Of a stretch of 64,000 nt of DNA, positions 62,189 to 64,000 are shown piece after piece; the stretch's first letter is position 1, and every line of letters starts with the position of its first letter. A program made the translations under genes and the position numbers. The DNA is from Bacteroidales bacterium (GTDB taxonomy: Bacteria > Bacteroidota > Bacteroidia > Bacteroidales > Tenuifilaceae): NCBI GenBank assembly GCA_013141385.1, contig JABFRB010000011.1:1-64000 (forward strand). The letters are read 5' to 3'. The notes under the pieces were generated by a model. That model saw only the letters and a program-made list of their open reading frames with translations, did no database searches and had not been told where the DNA came from.

Positions 62189-62568
62189 CTTTTACTCCCC
62201 TTTGGCTTTTGTGTTTAAGCCTTTTGGTAACTTTTACAATTTTATTTTCAAATATATAAAAATAAAGGTTTTCATTTATAATCCCAAAGGGATTGAATTT
62301 GAATAGCCCTGCATTGTATGCGGGGTGTGGTATTATATAAAAGCAACCACGGAGTGGTTGAATGTTATTGGTATAATGAAACCTGAGAAAGTAGGGTTTT
62401 TGTTAATTTGAGTTGGGGGTCTGGATATCTCTGTTTATTTCCGACGTAAATAGGCTTCACTATTCTACGACGAGTGGGTTAAGAACTGAACATCTATCAA
62501 ACGTTAGAACTTTAGTTAAAGGTAATAAAAATGCTACATCTGCAATGTCAAACCCCCAATATTTTTTG
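62189..62568. other. Intergenic region between the IS and the FRG gene
   Basis: Holds AACCACGGAGTGGTT (about 62345-62360) and a GTTATTGGTATAATGAAACC element with a GGGTTTTT end (about 62365-62402), a relative of the one at 55563-55610. No gene. Short open frames are AT-rich noise. Confidence 0.45.
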
Positions 62569-63342
62569 CTACGGTTTAGGCAAAGTAACTTTATCTTTTT
62601 TAAATGTTTTCCAATCTAAATATTTACTAAGACCTTCTAAATCTGGGAAAATAGAATAACTATTTATTCCAAAGGTATTTAATTGGGATAAAATTTCATT
62701 GCTAAAACTATCTGATTTGTCTTGAAATGTAATTTTATATAAATGTTTCCAATGTTTAGATAGGTTATTCAAGGCAGAATATCTATTTTTTACATCACCA
62801 TAATAATGACTTGTAAACCATCCTGTTTGATTTGTAATTCGTTTAGTTACATGATTTGGTTGATAAACAATAGTGCGCTTGTGAGTAAAAAAATCAGCAT
62901 TTGTCGGTTTTAATATATCAGATTTATTAAAACCAAAGCACCATATAACCCTTTCAGTATCTTTATTCATTTTTTCATTAAATGCAAACCATAATGCAAT
63001 TAATGGATTTTCTGTCCAATCTAATAATCTTGTTGGTAAGTAGTAATGTTGCGCAAGAGCAAGCATTTCCCAGTCAGATATTTTAATATTGTCTAAATGT
63101 GGAAGACAAAGCCTTTTAAATTCTTCGAAAATATCTTTTTCTAGACTAAGCATATCGGGCTGGATATATTCTTCTCTTCCAATTTTTGGTAACAGGTCTT
63201 TATCTAATGGTTGACCCCTGAAAATTAAAAAATCAGCATTACCATCAAGTTTTATATATCGTTCAGCGACTTTAATCTCTTCAAGAAATCCAGAGAAGTC
63301 TTGAACTTTAGTTGATTTAATATTTTTTGAAATTCCAATCAT
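62569..63342 (-). CDS. FRG-domain protein
   Basis: A 257-residue protein with the FRG domain: LIFRGQPLDKDLLPKIGR (R42, Q44) and LALAQHYYLPTRLLDWTENPLIALWFA (Q98, H99, D108). The fold occurs in restriction-linked and phage-linked loci and in stand-alone accessory genes; its activity is not settled. No signal peptide or membrane helix. It is a lone gene next to the IS. Upstream is a TAAACGAATTAG motif shared with the Shedu and VWA loci. A defence role is plausible but not shown by sequence alone. Confidence 0.8.
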   Translation of the reverse strand: MIGISKNIKSTKVQDFSGFLEEIKVAERYIKLDGNADFLIFRGQPLDKDLLPKIGREEYIQPDMLSLEKDIFEEFKRLCLPHLDNIKISDWEMLALAQHYYLPTRLLDWTENPLIALWFAFNEKMNKDTERVIWCFGFNKSDILKPTNADFFTHKRTIVYQPNHVTKRITNQTGWFTSHYYGDVKNRYSALNNLSKHWKHLYKITFQDKSDSFSNEILSQLNTFGINSYSIFPDLEGLSKYLDWKTFKKDKVTLPKP

Positions 63343-63359
63343 CCCTTTGTTATTTTGAC

Positions 63360-63372
63360 TAATTCGTTTATA
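63360..63372 (-). promoter_or_regulatory. Shared boundary motif, site 3 (before the FRG gene)
   Basis: Minus-strand TATAAACGAATTAGTCAA, 18 bases upstream of the ATG. Confidence 0.4.
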
Positions 63373-63624
63373 TGTATGCTTTTTGTAATCTTTATCTCAA
63401 AGTTAGCCAAAATAATTTATAATCATAGGTATTCTATTATAGAATTATAAAACATTCCATTGCCCTATTCTTTAATTCACATTGATATTATGCCTTATGT
63501 GCAAAAATCCAAATAATCACCAGCCCGCACCCCAAAACAATCTTTTTGACGGAGATAATTGACGATTATTTGGTTTGAAGGAAAAATATATTACTTTCGA
63601 TATGGAAATTATAATTGTGGAGAA

Positions 63625-64000
63625 ATGAAGTATTTATCGGTTGTTTTGGTGGTGCTATTATCATTTGGTTTTCTTAATGTTCGGGCACAAAGTGATTGTT
63701 TGAAAGGGTTTAAAGCCAATAGGGTATTTACAAATGAGGTTGAGTTTAAGAAGTGGTTATCCGCATATAAAAATGATACCGTGGCTGTTCTGGAATGCTT
63801 AAAGTCTAGTGTTTCGGATAGTATTGTGGTTGATGATTTTACAGGTTGTATTTGGGTTTTAAAGGGTTTGTCGACAAGTCAATCGAGTGCAAAGGTTAAG
63901 AAAGCAGCTATTAAGCTACTGTTAACCCTGAGTAGATCAAAAATCTCATCTTTATCTACATTATCAATTAATTCATCAAAAAGTTATCCTTCAAAGTGTT
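63625..64000 (+). CDS. Secreted protein, cut by the window end
   Basis: The frame is open from the ATG at 63625 to the last base (125 codons). It begins with a signal peptide (SVVLVVLLSFGFLNVRAQ, cleavage near 22) followed by a polar mature part (LKGFKANRVF, EVEFKKWLSAYKN). Nothing recognisable in the visible part; the C-terminus lies outside. Confidence 0.6.
   Translation, partial: MKYLSVVLVVLLSFGFLNVRAQSDCLKGFKANRVFTNEVEFKKWLSAYKNDTVAVLECLKSSVSDSIVVDDFTGCIWVLKGLSTSQSSAKVKKAAIKLLLTLSRSKISSLSTLSINSSKSYPSKC

Overview
The window looks like chromosomal DNA of a Bacteroidota bacterium. It is AT-rich and lacks strong Shine-Dalgarno sites. It carries a TonB receptor with an N-terminal carboxypeptidase-regulatory domain next to a DUF4249 lipoprotein, a protein ending in a type IX secretion (T9SS) C-terminal domain, and many short secreted lipoproteins. 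A T9SS tail points away from Bacteroides itself and towards Marinilabiliales-, Porphyromonas- or Flavobacteria-like lineages; the genus cannot be named from this sequence.

Layout. 0.25-5.2 kb: four tandem papain-like lipoproteins, the third with its catalytic Cys lost. 5.2-9.9 kb: gamma-glutamyltranspeptidase and an M16 zinc protease. 10.2-15.5 kb: two 768-residue Cache-HAMP-GAF-PAS sensors without an output domain. 15.6-19.8 kb: 2-oxoglutarate dehydrogenase E2 and E1. 20.4-24.9 kb: a secreted unknown protein flanked by inverted repeats, then the TonB receptor and DUF4249 pair. 25-31.3 kb: a repeat-rich accessory zone with a predicted zinc-protease lipoprotein, small orphan genes and a truncated S1/P1-nuclease-like gene. 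31.4-34.0 kb: a two-gene operon of an unrecognised protein and a VWA protein. 34.4-36.4 kb: a helical protein gene enclosed by tandem repeats with 7- or 21-base period. 36.4-45.9 kb: mainly metabolism (serine dehydratase, aminopeptidase P, alcohol dehydrogenase, agmatinase plus deoxyhypusine-synthase-like protein). 46.1-49.1 kb: an accessory block with a decayed XRE antitoxin, a ParA/ribbon-helix-helix pair and a Shedu-type nuclease. 49.3-53.0 kb: an ECF sigma/anti-sigma/Spy-like stress module and a CorA transporter. 53.1-55.5 kb: a 335-bp tandem duplication, a second 21-bp array and a second helical-protein gene. 56.1-60.5 kb: GH16 glycanase, S74/T9SS protein, GT2 and GT-C-like enzymes. 60.6-62.2 kb: a complete insertion sequence with 18-bp inverted ends and a 9-bp target duplication. 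62.6-64 kb: a FRG-domain protein and a truncated secreted protein at the window edge.

The most unusual signal is the set of tandem arrays with period 7 or 21. They run without an indel over hundreds of bases and lie beside both members of one helical protein family (34.98 and 54.6 kb). Other mobile or repeat elements are two MITE-like elements with matching ends and 3-bp flanking duplications, a roughly 200-bp dispersed palindromic repeat in three copies, and a TAAACGARTTA motif just upstream of three accessory loci (VWA pair, Shedu, FRG). Protein functions are inferred from motifs read by eye; no database search was possible.
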